Source of the DNA: Watersipora subatra
Taxonomy: Eukaryota; Bryozoa; Gymnolaemata; Cheilostomatida; Watersiporidae
Reading direction: 5' to 3'
Length of the DNA: 64,000 bases
Assembly (NCBI RefSeq): GCF_963576615.1
Contig: NC_088717.1
Location: 15,114,108-15,178,107 of the forward strand
Positions 1 through 11,787 of this stretch are shown piece by piece. How positions within the stretch are numbered: position 1 is the stretch's first letter; the number at the start of each line of letters is the position of its first letter. A program made the position numbers and the translations under genes. The notes under the pieces are model-generated. The model ran no database searches. It saw nothing but the letters and a program-made list of their open reading frames with translations, and was not told the DNA's origin.

Positions 1-462
1 TATATATTTTGATAATTCAATGTATATATTACATGTTATTATATAACAATGTAAATATTGTTATATATGTTCATGTACTATAACATGTAATAATAAATAT
101 TTTGAAAATTCCAAATTATTAAATAAAATTAATAATAATTATATAAATAATATAAATGTTATATTGTTTATAGTTATATATAACATACATAATGTTATGT
201 TCTCCTGGAACTAGTACAATTTTTTTGTTACTGTAGTCGATATTTCTAATGAAACATCAGTTTCTTGAATAAACTTATTTATTGGTTTGTCAAGTTATCC
301 AGACAGTTCAAGGACAGGTTTTTACTACTAGCTACTAACCTCGCTGCCCTACTAGCCTTGCTCTACAAGTAAATGGCTGCCACTTGCAACAGTGGGAATC
401 CTTCATGAACTTTTAGCACACCGACTCTCATTTGAGTTAACTAATCTTATTTCATCTTGCAG
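1..462. other. CLOCK: AT-rich intronic sequence upstream of the first visible CLOCK exon
   Basis: No coding exon is visible here. The first 200 bases are very AT-rich with many TATAT/TAATA runs. The stretch ends in a polypyrimidine-like tract and TTGCAG, the splice acceptor of the exon at 463. It is therefore read as the 3' part of a CLOCK intron whose upstream exons (bHLH, PAS-A) lie outside the window. Confidence 0.6.
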
Positions 463-3400
463 AGCAGCAGCGGTTCTCGGTTACCAGCCCCACGAGCTAC
501 TCGGCACCAGCGGCTATAACCACTACCACCCCGAGGATATGGAACACATCGCAGCTGCTCATAAAAAGTGTTAGTTTTTTCTTTGTCCACAAACGCTTGC
601 GTCATAATAATTAAGAGCTTTATGTGACTAAGTGATTGATTATGCTTGCGGTTGCCTTCAAATGACGTATTTTATTTTTCAAATGGTCGTCCTATGAGGT
701 GAAAGGAGTCTTTTTAGTGGCCACACAAGAATGTACTTTAGTAACTAAACTCGTGTGTCGCTATGTAAAGTGGACATCCGCATGAGCAAATTTATTTCAA
801 AAATAGCTATAATTTAATAACATGTATAATAACAGTAGATAATATTGCATCATGCGCGCTTTGTCATGTACAATACCATGAAGTGCCTAGCGATATACAC
901 TCCGTTTTATAGCTCTGGCCATAGTTTATTTTTAGATTCATAGCTGTTGGGAGTGAAGACGGTGCTCAACGACCCAGTCATGTGTATGTTTCATAATTGA
1001 TTAGCATATTGACACTCTTGATCAGAATATTCAAAGACGTTAAAGATAAATTGTCAAAATCACTCTCAGTTACCATATAAAATAAGCTTGCCATATAAAA
1101 GTGATGTGCTGTGCCGTCAGGCATGATCAGAGACAGTATTGTCTACATGTGCTGCCAATAGACATTGATAACAACTACATCTTTACTCCGTGTATATATA
1201 TATTATTATTGGTAACTATGTGTAGAGCGTTAAGAAAGCCTTTGCATGCTATGAAGAAGCTATCATCCAAACTCTAATGCATCTTCTTAACTAAATTATA
1301 TGATAAGCTCGACATCAAAAATAACCAATCACGATGTTTGTTCCATCTCAGTTTAAAAGTGAGTGTATGCTAGTGTACACTCAATTCAAGTGTATTCTAG
1401 CTAATAATTTACAAGTGTACATTCAACTCCTATGTGCACTTACCAATAATCTACTAGTGTACACTCAACTCACGTGTACTCTTATTAATAATCTACTAGC
1501 GTACACTCAACTCACGTGTACTCTAGCTAATAATCTACAAGTGTACATTCAACTCAAATGTACACTTACCAATAATCTACTAGTGTACACTCAACTCACG
1601 TGTACTCTAGCTAATTATCTACAAGTGTACATTCAACTCAAATGTACACTTACCAATAATCTGCTAGTGTACACTCAACTCAAGTGTACACTAGCTAATA
1701 ACCTACTAGTGTACTAGCTAATAACTCAAGTGTACACTTACTGATTATTTGCAATTGTACACCAACTGAAGTGTATGATTAGTAAGTACTTTTTCTTTGG
1801 TTACAATTACAGCTCTTGGAAGTTTTTTTACCTAATAAAACAAGATTGACAGTTCTATATCTCGGGTGTATCTCACCATTTACATCTGTCAATGTCTTAC
1901 TAGGCGAAACCTACACATAACTGCTTCATATATTTTCTGTACTTGATGTTTTATAGCGTCTCAATGTGAGTTTCATTAGATATTTGAAGAATGTGACACA
2001 GTTACAAAAAGCCTGCATTAATTGATAAATATAGCTATGGTTATGCTTGCAGTGTTAAAATCAGGGTGCTGTAGTACCACTCCCTACCGCATGTCAACCA
2101 GAAGTCAAGGCTGGGCATGGCTGCAGTCAAAGATGTATGTATCCTATGACCAGTGGGCTGTCAAGCCTACGCATATAGAATGCCATCACACCGTTCCAAG
2201 GTGAGTATTTCTTGAAACTGTTGTGCTAATGCTACCATTATCTCGTGTTAACACTCAAACGACGCTTGACTTCTGGATCTTTCGTCTTCCATAGAAATTT
2301 TATTATGATACTAGTACCCTGTCAGTTCCGTGCGCTGGAAGAGATCATCATTTGTAATAGCTGTGTGCACACTTATTCCACCATGCAACAAGGTGGTCGA
2401 GTGGTGTAGTCGGTAGCAGGCCTAGTTGGGAATCCAAATATCCAGGCTTGATTCCTGTGTGGTGCATCTTTTTTCCTAACGCTTTCGGTTTGGCTATGGA
2501 CGTACAGCCACGGCTTTTATCATAGTAACAACTGTGAATACACTCACTATCCAAGTTGTACTTGTGTTTGTCTGCTCTTGAGATGGTTGCTGACAGCAGC
2601 CATCTCAGGAGCAGGCAAACACAGTCAGTCTGAGACAAACGCAGACAATAGGAGATGGCTGCAGAAAGCAGCCATCTCAGACTTGTTCTTACGATATAAT
2701 GAAGAAATGCAGAACTATTTACAGTCAAAAAGATATAGAGTCATACAAGACAATGAAGAATCATCCAGACTATTTAACACCCACCACTACCCCTGCCCCT
2801 TCAGCGAAGAGACCGCGATTAATACATCCTTTTACAAGTATGTGCTCCACACGTTTCTTCAACCAGCTCCCTATATTGAATTACTAGTTGGTGGAAGAGG
2901 TGAATAAAAGGCAGAGTACTGAATTCAAATTCTCTTTTAGAATAATGAGTATATTCTCATTGAGCTACATGAATAGAAGTAGCATCCTTGATTTTGTTGT
3001 TCTTTATGGTTTGAATCATGTTATACTCCCTTCAAACATGTACCAGGATGCAATTAAAACTCACTTTGCGAAACGATAGAAAACCCATCATCTCTTCTTA
3101 TAAATATGTTTTTCGTTTGTCTTCAGATTCTTTTGCAAATACCCTAGGACACTCATGTATTCGCCTCATCCAACTTTCGCGTTTTCGCGGAGTTATCCTC
3201 TCGCGAAAATTTCATGTGCGAAACTAAACTATCATAACGAACGAGCGAAAACGCAGAATTAAATAGCTTTGTTCATTGATAGTCCAAGAAACAAATGGCA
3301 GCAAGCGATCAAATTGCATTTTCGATCTCACTCACAACATTTTAACTGCGGTTCACAATTACAAACTAGTCCCAAATTGAAATTTTTTTTATCGGTGAAC

Positions 3401-5100
3401 TGAACCTAAGGAATCTAATTATGTTTGTTCCACTGCATTTATTTTCACATCACTATATTTTCGCACTCATCAGAGCTGCGAAATTAAGTTACAGCGAAAT
3501 TTTACTCTGTATACTACTCACAAAACTAAATACTAGCGAAATATAAGTGTCCTAGGGTATTACAAAAAAGTACATGCTCTTACAGTTTTTTTTCAGAATT
3601 CTAGCTCATACATTGACAGTAGTATTCTGAAAGCACAGGCTACACAAATAATCTTTTATTTATTCAAATTAGTTTACCAGTTGAGCCCATAAAACTCTGT
3701 GGTCACCATTTAAGCGAAAAAAATGTTTGCCAATTTGTGCCTTTTGTAACATTTTTACACTGTTACCCCATTGTGTGCCAGTTACATTCAGCTATCATTT
3801 TACACACACCTGCCAGTAAACATGGAAATCCTGATAGTTATGTCAGTGCTAATGTATGTCAGCCTTTTTATTCTTCGGAGTTGTTACACCATGTTTATAA
3901 AATGGATGGTATTTCCTAGTTCCCGAAAATGGCTATTGGGAGTGTAAAGTGGCTGGATTACCGTGAATATAATATAATATGGCAGTAATTTGATCACCTC
4001 TTTTATAAAATGAGACTAAAAGGCTTTTTCGCTTCAATTTGCTAGAACAGAGAGAAATTTTTGCATCTGATATGCAATATGCGGTAACATGACTCCAGCA
4101 AGGGTACCAAGATAAACAGAGGCGTGAATTATATGCGTGGTCTCATAAATTCTGAGTAAAAGTTTCAGTATTGTCTGAAATGTATTAGTTTCAGTATTGT
4201 CTGAAATCTATAAGTTTCAGTATTGTCTGAAATGTATTAGTTTCAGTATTGTCTGAAATTAGCAAATTATGTCATTAAAGGTTTGTTTTATCTCATTAAA
4301 TATTATCCAAGCTTTATGAAATTTGTTTATTTAACAGCATTTTATAAAGTTGCCCTCATTATGAAGGCTTTTTTAATACGGGTATGCGTATATGAAGGGG
4401 TGATTAGCTGATCTATAGAACTCTCTTGTTTCAGTATAACCATGCGTTACACTTACCTAAGGAGCATCATCTCCTTTTGTTTAACATCCTTATGAATATG
4501 AATAAAGTGCCTCAATGTTGATAACATTGAAGCACTTCTCTAATATTTGTTGTTAATTACCTTCAGCAGCGCCGCGTAAGCAGTCATTCAGTTATGCAAA
4601 CAACCTGCCAGATCTTGCCATCAATAGGGAGAGAGAACAGATATTCGGCAGACAGGTATGTAGCGATAATCAAAATTTTTTATCTGTGTGATGTTTTTGC
4701 CACACTTGTTATTTTCGAACACAAAATTCCTTGTGGGGATAGAAGACAACTCTCTGTGTCGTCTGCAGCAAAATTTGATAGAACATGTATGCATATAAAA
4801 AGTTAAAGCAGTAAGCCTCTTTCAAGGAATTTTATTACATACTGAGACTATTTCGTGAGCCTGGTGTTTACTACACACACTCTTGATGAAAGTTCGTCTC
4901 TAATTATCAGCTAACAAAGACACTGCCAAGAGACCTCCTACAGAGAGCTGTGCCAACGGGTATACCACCGCTACACCTTACTCCTACACAACAAATACTT
5001 CATCAGCAGCTGTTGACCAAATACAATGTCCTCAAGGCCAATCATGATAGACAACGTGAAGAGTTATCGCAGCTTCTCACTCAGCTCAACCTCGCATCTG
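463..5100 (+). CDS. CLOCK: CLOCK-type circadian bHLH-PAS transcription factor, PAS-B and C-terminal part (5'-partial)
   Basis: Exons: 463-569, 2053-2200, 2725-2837, 4567-4655, 4911-5100. All donors are GT and acceptors AG, and the phases chain correctly (1, 2, 1, 0, 1). Exons 1-2 encode the end of PAS-B: GYQPHELLGTSGY then HPEDMEHIAAAH, and after the splice WAWLQSKMYVSYDQW and KPTHIECHHTV. These match the LGTSGYDYYH, WIWLQ and YHQW signatures of CLOCK/NPAS2. Exons 3-4 encode a Thr/Pro/Ser-rich linker with a basic AKRPR patch. Exon 5 encodes a Q/L-rich helical segment (HDRQREELSQLLTQL) matching the position of the CLOCK segment whose family form reads RQQEELRKIQEQL. CLOCK pairs with BMAL in the nucleus and activates E-box genes. 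The bHLH and PAS-A lie off the left edge. NPAS2 is the closest alternative, but invertebrates usually carry one CLOCK. The ORF starts in these exons are not translation starts. Confidence 0.9.
1366..1760. repeat. 42-bp minisatellite in a CLOCK intron, alternating two monomer types
   Basis: About nine units of roughly 42 bp built around GTGTACACT and CTAATAATCTAC. Two monomer types alternate, giving an 84-bp higher-order period. Three units carry CACGTG (1471-1476, 1513-1518, 1597-1602). The unit is a multiple of three and free of stops in one frame, which creates a spurious 127-codon ORF. Confidence 0.85.
2386..2560 (+). mobile_element. tRNA-related SINE copy in a CLOCK intron
   Basis: A GTGGTCGAGTGGTGTAGTCG segment resembles a tRNA D-arm/A box. 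About 40 bases later GGCTTGATTCCTG resembles the T-arm/B box. A 3' body with TCCTAACGCTTT and GGCTATGGACGTACAG, ending TATCATAGTAAC, follows. The same order (A box, B box, CCTAAC, GGAC-type tail, TATxATAGTAA) recurs at 39456-39612 (-) and 52738-52910 (+), so this is a dispersed SINE family and not a functional tRNA. Confidence 0.7.
3140..3559. mobile_element. MITE with CCCTAGGACACT terminal inverted repeats, TA-flanked
   Basis: The left end reads TACCCTAGGACACTCATGTA and the right end is its reverse complement (AAGTGTCCTAGGGTA). The two TA dinucleotides look like a Tc1/mariner-type target duplication. The 420-bp interior has no ORF and is dotted with TTCGCG and GCGAAA motifs on both strands. 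It lies in the CLOCK intron between the exons at 2725-2837 and 4567-4655. The superfamily call rests only on the TA flanks. Confidence 0.75.
4161..4262. repeat. 26-bp tandem repeat, four units
   Basis: Four near-identical copies of a unit beginning AGTTTCAGTATTGTCTGAAA. It is intronic in CLOCK and no function can be inferred. Confidence 0.85.
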
Positions 5101-5237
5101 GTATGCGGTCGATTTTTGAGTTTGTATGCGGCTATCGCCGTTAAGTAAATGGCTCATTATAGTAATGTTGCAGCTAAACCGCACGCTGATTTAAAATTTT
5201 TGGGGTGGGTAATTTCTGGACCAGATGGACAAGTATG

Positions 5238-7208
5238 TACCTTAAAACCTCTATTTGAGCGCCTACGTGCTGTATCTTTTAACCCTTGCCTTATATTGGC
5301 GTGGTATTAGAAGTGACATTCAAATAGAGGGTGGTGCTGTATTTTTCGACTAGCCCATCAGAATTTTGGGAAGATATAAATTTAAACCTTTTACGGTTGA
5401 ATCGATACTAATGTCATCAGCCACAGCATTTTTGCTACACCATTTTCATATGTGTCCAAGTATGAGACCAAGTTAAATGAGGAACTACTTTGAGTACAAT
5501 ATTAGACGGATACAGTTATTAATTATTGTGATGGTTTCAGTTTCCAAGTTTTAAAGAAAAACTGTATAGCTTTGGAGTTAGAAAACGAACTTCGATATGA
5601 AGTAGCATGTGGTACATCGTACAGTGTTCTTGAAGAGCATTTTCATGGTTGATCAAAACGTTTCAACTCTTCAGATCAGGTAGTAAACCACATGGACGAA
5701 TTTGAAGACAATGAATTTAAATGATTTAAACGATTTAAATTGAATGATTTAAACCTTAGTGACGTTGAATCAAAGTGTAGTTCTGATAATCGTGATGATC
5801 AATCTTCTCTGGTACACCTTCACTAAAATCATAGCAACAAAACAGCAACAACAAAATAATTGTTATCCCACGACCAAACACGAGCGATAGCGATTGTTTG
5901 GGAGATTTATGATAAATGCATATGTGCACACAACTTAGGAAAATTATTCATCAACGGCCGTCGCAAACCCTTGTACCGAAATCTCATCAACAAATTTAAC
6001 CATTTTTCAATGGAGTCGTTTAAGTATAATAACGTTACAAACGAGATATAAACCTACGGTATTTAAATATGTTACCAAGTTTTTATTATTTGTAGAAAAT
6101 TTCCTAAACCTTACCCATCTGATCGGATTATACATAAATAGACAGATTAATTCGGACTAAAATCCTTATTAAAACTTGACAAGCCTTATTTTTATCAAAA
6201 TTAAGACCGGCAAACGAAACGCCGAGCGACAGAGAATAGAACCATTAAGTCTTGTGCATTTCACGAAAAAGGAACGCGCACATTTCACCAGTCTATAGCA
6301 TTGTCCAATTGCCGAAGATTTTTTTAATTAATGTAGAAGTACTGAAAAATATTCGTTTCTTTTTTGCCGATTTCAAAGTAACTGACATTTTGGACACTTA
6401 TGAGTACTTTGGTATTCCAACTGATGTCCAAAGCAGTGAAAGTAAAGGAAATGACGATGATATTTTTTCTAACGATTCTTATGAGATTATTACAATATTT
6501 AATTATAAGAATAATTATTCGATTTTATAAGATTTAATTATAAGAATAAGCATTTGAATTTACAAGATCGAAGTATATAGTGACCGATGTTGGGCAATAT
6601 GTTACTGTTATTATTTTTTCTAAATAGTTGTGTTAAATATATTTTTTTTAAATCTATATCACAATTTCTTGATATTGTTAGCTATGACGCTTTGAAATGT
6701 AAACATAATTGTGCATTGGTTTTTTATTATTACTGTATTACTATAATAATATTGGTTATTCTAATAATATCAGTGCATTTCACTTCTAATATTGCATTTC
6801 TCCTATTGCGGGGAGAGATATAAACAATCTTTTCCTTTCATTATTGCTGTTTGTTGTACATAGTAACACCCAATACATTACAGCTACCATTGCAGTTATC
6901 CTATTGCACTGCAGTGCCATTTGACTGCTAATATTGCATTTCCCAACCATCAGTCCCCTTTCTTTTTTCCAATATCACTTTGGTCGTAGGCTGTATGACA
7001 GGGGAATTTCTAGTTATTATTCAGTAATTATTAGCACCATTTTGTGGACACTTCTATTGTTCACTTTCTATTATGGGTTCGCAAAGATCAAAAAATAATA
7101 ATAGGTAATAGGTATTAGAGGTTGCATTCAATTAAAGAGTCTCTCTATTTTTCAACACTTCGCTTATAGTGGCGTTTTATTAGAGGCGGCGTTTAAATAG
7201 AGGTTTGA
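5238..7208. mobile_element. Degenerate DNA transposon (about 2 kb) with CTCTATTTGAGCGCC terminal repeats
   Basis: The left end reads CTTAAAACCTCTATTTGAGC and the right end is the inverse (GTTTAAATAGAGGTTT). Each end also holds a second, inverted copy of the TIR core about 90 bases inside, so each end can fold back on itself. The interior keeps coding-like fragments without a long ORF, e.g. LEEHFHG and the acidic SDVESKCSSDNRDD. Matching stretches occur, in reverse order and orientation, in the copy at 12204-13059, and left-end sequence recurs at 57965-58135. It sits in the last proposed CLOCK intron. No known transposase motif is recognisable, so I do not assign a superfamily. Confidence 0.75.
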
Positions 7209-7413
7209 TCACATCTATGATTTAGTAATTACCTCCTCCTGCATCTAAGAATGTAATAGTCTTCCTAGTATGTCATTTCCTATTATACATACAGCGTGGG
7301 GAAAGTGTTTGGTGGTAACAATTAATGTATTATTATAGCTAGATTATAGGTTTTGACATATGAATATTGGGTTTATCGTCATGAACTCTCACAAGGCCAT
7401 TGTTGTTCTTCAG

Positions 7414-7565
7414 AAACTCCACGCGCTGCATCTGAATGTCTAAGTCCAGGGACTGATATGGAAGGAGTACGCGGTGCCAGCGCAATGCCTCGAGAAGATA
7501 CATCTCAAGAGAAATCAACCTTAGAAGGCACTGATTTGGAATGTTCATGGCCATTCATGTCATAA
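7414..7565 (+). CDS. CLOCK: Candidate terminal coding exon of CLOCK
   Basis: After a good acceptor (TTGTTGTTCTTCAG) an open stretch of 49 codons runs to TAA at 7563-7565. Its phase fits the exon ending at 5100: the split codon becomes Glu. The peptide is acidic and Ser/Thr-rich and ends DLECSWPFMS. If right, the protein ends soon after the helical segment, without the long poly-Gln tail of vertebrate or insect CLOCK. The phase match alone has a one-in-three chance, the antisense strand is also open here, and no exact AATAAA follows closely, so the assignment is tentative. Confidence 0.45.
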
Positions 7566-8206
7566 CATGTAGAACTCTCTCTAGGAGATCATAGCCTTAT
7601 TCCACAAAATGACTTAAGAATGGTTATGTGTACTATACATTCCTTCATGATGATGGCTGACAGGTGGTTTCACCACTTTTTTAAATTGTGGGTTTTGCAA
7701 TTTTTGAGAGGGTTGCCAGCTCGAGCTGGTCGTAGCTCTCACCATCATGTATAAGCAATCAAGAGACTCTACTTTACAAGAGTAACACGGTGCTCTAACC
7801 AACTGTATATGTGAATATTATGATATACAACATATGCATGAGACATGCTCATATGGTTTACTATTTTATGAAACCTCCAGTAATAAGATGTCATCAAATG
7901 CATTCAATATTCCAGTGATCTTGACACAGAACGACATGTAGCTAGATGCCTCTCCTCCCACCAACCTGACTGTTCTTCGGTAATAGTTAATTCAGTGATT
8001 CAGATCTTGTGTTCAACAGAACTGGTGCCCTACTGCTTACAGGAGAGTGTTCTTATAATAATTGTCACAAACCAAGCATAGAAACCAAACATAGATCATA
8101 GATGTGATACAAACTTGTGACAGTAAAAAAGAAGAGTGACTTGAATACAGCACCAGTTAGTAATGACAAGGTGAGCAGGTTTTTTGGTTAGCGTTATCTC
8201 CATTGC
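7566..8206. other. Convergent intergenic spacer between CLOCK and RPIA
   Basis: Holds the 3' ends of both genes. No exact AATAAA was seen on either strand. On the minus strand around 7760-7800 GGTTAGAGCACCGTGTTA resembles a tRNA A box, possibly a decayed SINE, but I could not confirm a B box. No further gene is visible. Confidence 0.5.
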
Positions 8207-11200
8207 TCATCTGTGGAAGCTCTTCACTGTTCCATCTTCCATACCAATATATACAGCGCTGGCCATACCACAGAACAAGCCAGTCTCAATCACACCTATG
8301 AAGGGCATTTCGATAAGTCAGCCAGCGTGCACAGAGTGAGCACTCACCAATAATGATGTTAACAGTTACCAAGATAATTCTGTATCTAGACTAAGTGACA
8401 CTGTCAACTCTGGGGGGAGGTTGGAACAAAGGTAAACCATTCACATTGAAAACATGAGAGCGATTGCTCTAGTTTGGCAAGCACCACTAAGAAAGAAACT
8501 GTGCCTTAGCTATCTAGCATAAAAAACAGTTTTATCACTGTCATTCATAATCACAATATAAGGAATTGATTTTTTGCTGCTGAAAAAATGTCTTTCTATC
8601 TTATTGTGCCGGCAGACAACTAAGGTGTATCAGTCATACAATAATGAAAGTTTCCGTTTGAAATTTGAGCTTGGGTTATGACACGAAAGATTTTTCTAAT
8701 GCGCAACCTAGACTGAGGCCCTGTGAGTACCTAGTAAGCACCCAGTGTGCTCAGTCTATGTGACAAGGGGAATTGTCACATGTGCCATGGCTAATGACTA
8801 GCGTTGTGAGCTCACCTGGCATCATCTTTAGTGTTACATTTGTGCTCGACCAATCACCTTGACACGAATCAAACACCCAATCTAAGATAAAATTTCCATT
8901 ATCCGTAATAACAGGACCCTACAACATATATACATAGCTTTCTATTAGCCTTAATAACCCGACCCTACAACATATATAAAGGGCTTTCCATTATTCGTAA
9001 TAACAGGACCCTACAACAGATATACGGAGCTTTCCATTATCCATAATAACAAGACCCTACAACATATGTATACACAGAGCATGCACAGGCATGACAGCTG
9101 CAAGTTAAGAAAGGAATTGACATTCTTTACATTGACATATTTTGGCACTTGTGGAAAAAACCTTATGTAGAATATAACCATTCATAGAGGGAGTTTTGAG
9201 TAATTATACAGATTCCAGGCATTAGTTTTGCAACAAAAAGTCACACAATGCATCGACTGACTAATTAGAAACTAATCCTATAAATCTCTGATTCTGTGCT
9301 TCAGCAAACACCCGTGAACAGCTCATGTGATATGAAATATTTTAGGTTGAGCACAGTTAGATTTATATTGAAATGATTCTTGTATTAAATATACTAATTA
9401 TTAATTGCTACCCCTTGTCGACTTTCAGCAACTGAGCTAACTTGTAAGAGTGGCCGTTTTACTTCGAATTTTACATCTGTTTATCTTGATACTGGGCCAT
9501 GTTGCTGCTAGTAGCCAAAAACCTGACTAGATTGAATCAAACAGTTTACTAATTACAGCATTCCCTCAATACTTCATGATTCAGCTGTCATGGCTCAAGA
9601 CTGCTAGGTAAACAATATTCACTAGAAATTTTTAAAAATGAAAACAAATCAAAATACATAAAACATATGAATCTCTCTCATACTCTGCCCAGTGAGGTCC
9701 CTCGGCGAGCAGCAGTCGCTGCGGTTTGCTGTGTCCCGTTACATTTTGTAGAATGTATAAATGCATGTGCCACCCTTCATCATACCTCTTAAACACCCTG
9801 GACCCCTGAAATCATCTTATGAACAAGTGAATACTAGATATGAGTTTATTCGCTATTTCAAAAATTTTCACTTATTACAGGCATGCTGGTCGTGATTAAC
9901 CATGACAAGTGAGAATTACTGTATTAAGATAAAAACCATATTTAGGGGTAAACGGTAAAGTTAACTAATAACATTAATGTCAGTGTCTGCAGATAAAATA
10001 AGAAATTTAGCAGCATATTCTGATTGAAATGGTGGATTCAAGAACTAATTTCAATGTGAGTGTTAATAATTTAACACTCACATATCACTCAGTGGGTGTG
10101 CAACAGAAAACAAAGATACCATGAGAAAAAGGCAAGTGTTACCTACTGCCTTGTGTTGAGCCATTCTCAGCACAGCTTTTCCACCAAGGGAAGACTCTAT
10201 TCGGGTCATCAGTGTACGGTAGGTGAATGGAAGCACCTCGATTGGTACACCCTTTTTCCACTTCTCGCCCAGGTTAGCCGAATTCTTTCTACAAATAGGT
10301 TACTATCAGTTTATCAGATAATTTGATAATTTTCTCTAAAAACAGGCATTCTCTAATTATGCATACTGACAGCTGAGATTCCATCAACACTTCAGAGCAT
10401 CAACCTTCAAAACTAGCAGTCTTTCATGTGCGACGTATGGGGTTTTTTAAAACGTTCAAGGAAATTGTAGCAAGAAAACATAACTCCAACTGTAAAATCA
10501 TTGATGTTTGTTAACGCTTGATGGGCTATATCCTATGGTACATATGATATAGCGCATCAAGTCATGTAACAATGGCTGCTGCATGTACATAAATAAACAT
10601 GCTTTAATGTCAAAAAATTGACATGGAGCGAAACCAGTCTGCTCTCAAGTCAAGCACCTATAAATCCATTAAAATTGCAAAATTTCTGACATTAGAGAGA
10701 AAGTAACTCCAAAGTGTAACCAAAGAAACAATCAAACATAAAGACAGTTTGTAAGTGGGCAAAGTATATGGTTTGTAGAATAACTAAAAACCTGTGACAA
10801 GGAATGACAACTGCAACATTTTCATTTTCACTCCCAAGAACAACTATACTGCTGTGTAAGCAGACACACTGACTATCACCCAGAGCAAATCAATATATGT
10901 ACTCACATTCCAGGAAGCACATTGAGTGGCAGCTATAAAACAATGATTAGCTATGACAGACATAGAGACTTGAAAGTTTTTAGTGCTTTACCAACTTGAC
11001 ACGTTTGCATAAGAACTCCTTTAGATTAAAAATCAATTTAGCTGTTTACAGATATCTATGCAGTTTTGCTAGCAGTTGGACAAGAAAGACGTGAGAGGAT
11101 GTGTTTACCAATGCCTATAGCCTGAACATGAGTAGTTTGAATTTTTTCATTGGAGCTGAGAACTTTACTTTTAAAAACGCATTAAAATCAATGATAAATT

Positions 11201-11742
11201 ATTGTTGAATAGTTATTTATGGTAGTTTTAAACCTTCACAGCAATGGGTATTGTATTCATTACACTCACTAAGTTGATTTCGATTCCACTCAACAATTCA
11301 AATCCGTCACCTCTTCAAGTTAAACTACATAGTCAAGCCTCAACTGATCATCACCTCCGCATAAACATTTTTTAATTTAAAGCATAAATTTGAGCAAGCA
11401 TTTTTCGTGACATACAAACTAATTTTGAGCAGATAAGGCTCAGAGTTTTTCAAAACAGTTGGTATATAAAAATAAAGTCTGGAAAAATTAGGAACAAAAT
11501 GCAAAACAAAAAAATAAAATTCAGTTAAATTGAAACATAGCCAGTGTGTAAGTTACACCGAGTTACACTGTACTTATACTAATCACATTTCCATCTTCCA
11601 CCGTGCCCAGGCCTACACTTCTGTTTCTATTGTTTCTTATGTCTCTAATGTAAAGTAACAACAAACACTTTTTTGTCCAACTAACAATTTATTTTTTCAA
11701 AGAATTCAAGTTTTATATCTTTATACAATACGTTTGTTTTAT

Positions 11743-11787
<45 letters not shown>

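Noticed and set aside
1334-1717. 127-codon ORF of repeated NNLLVYTQLTCTL units
   Set aside because: Translation of a 42-bp minisatellite inside a CLOCK intron.
2386-2465. Possible functional tRNA gene
   Set aside because: A- and B-box-like words are present, but the cloverleaf does not close and the same segment recurs with a shared tail elsewhere, as expected for a SINE.
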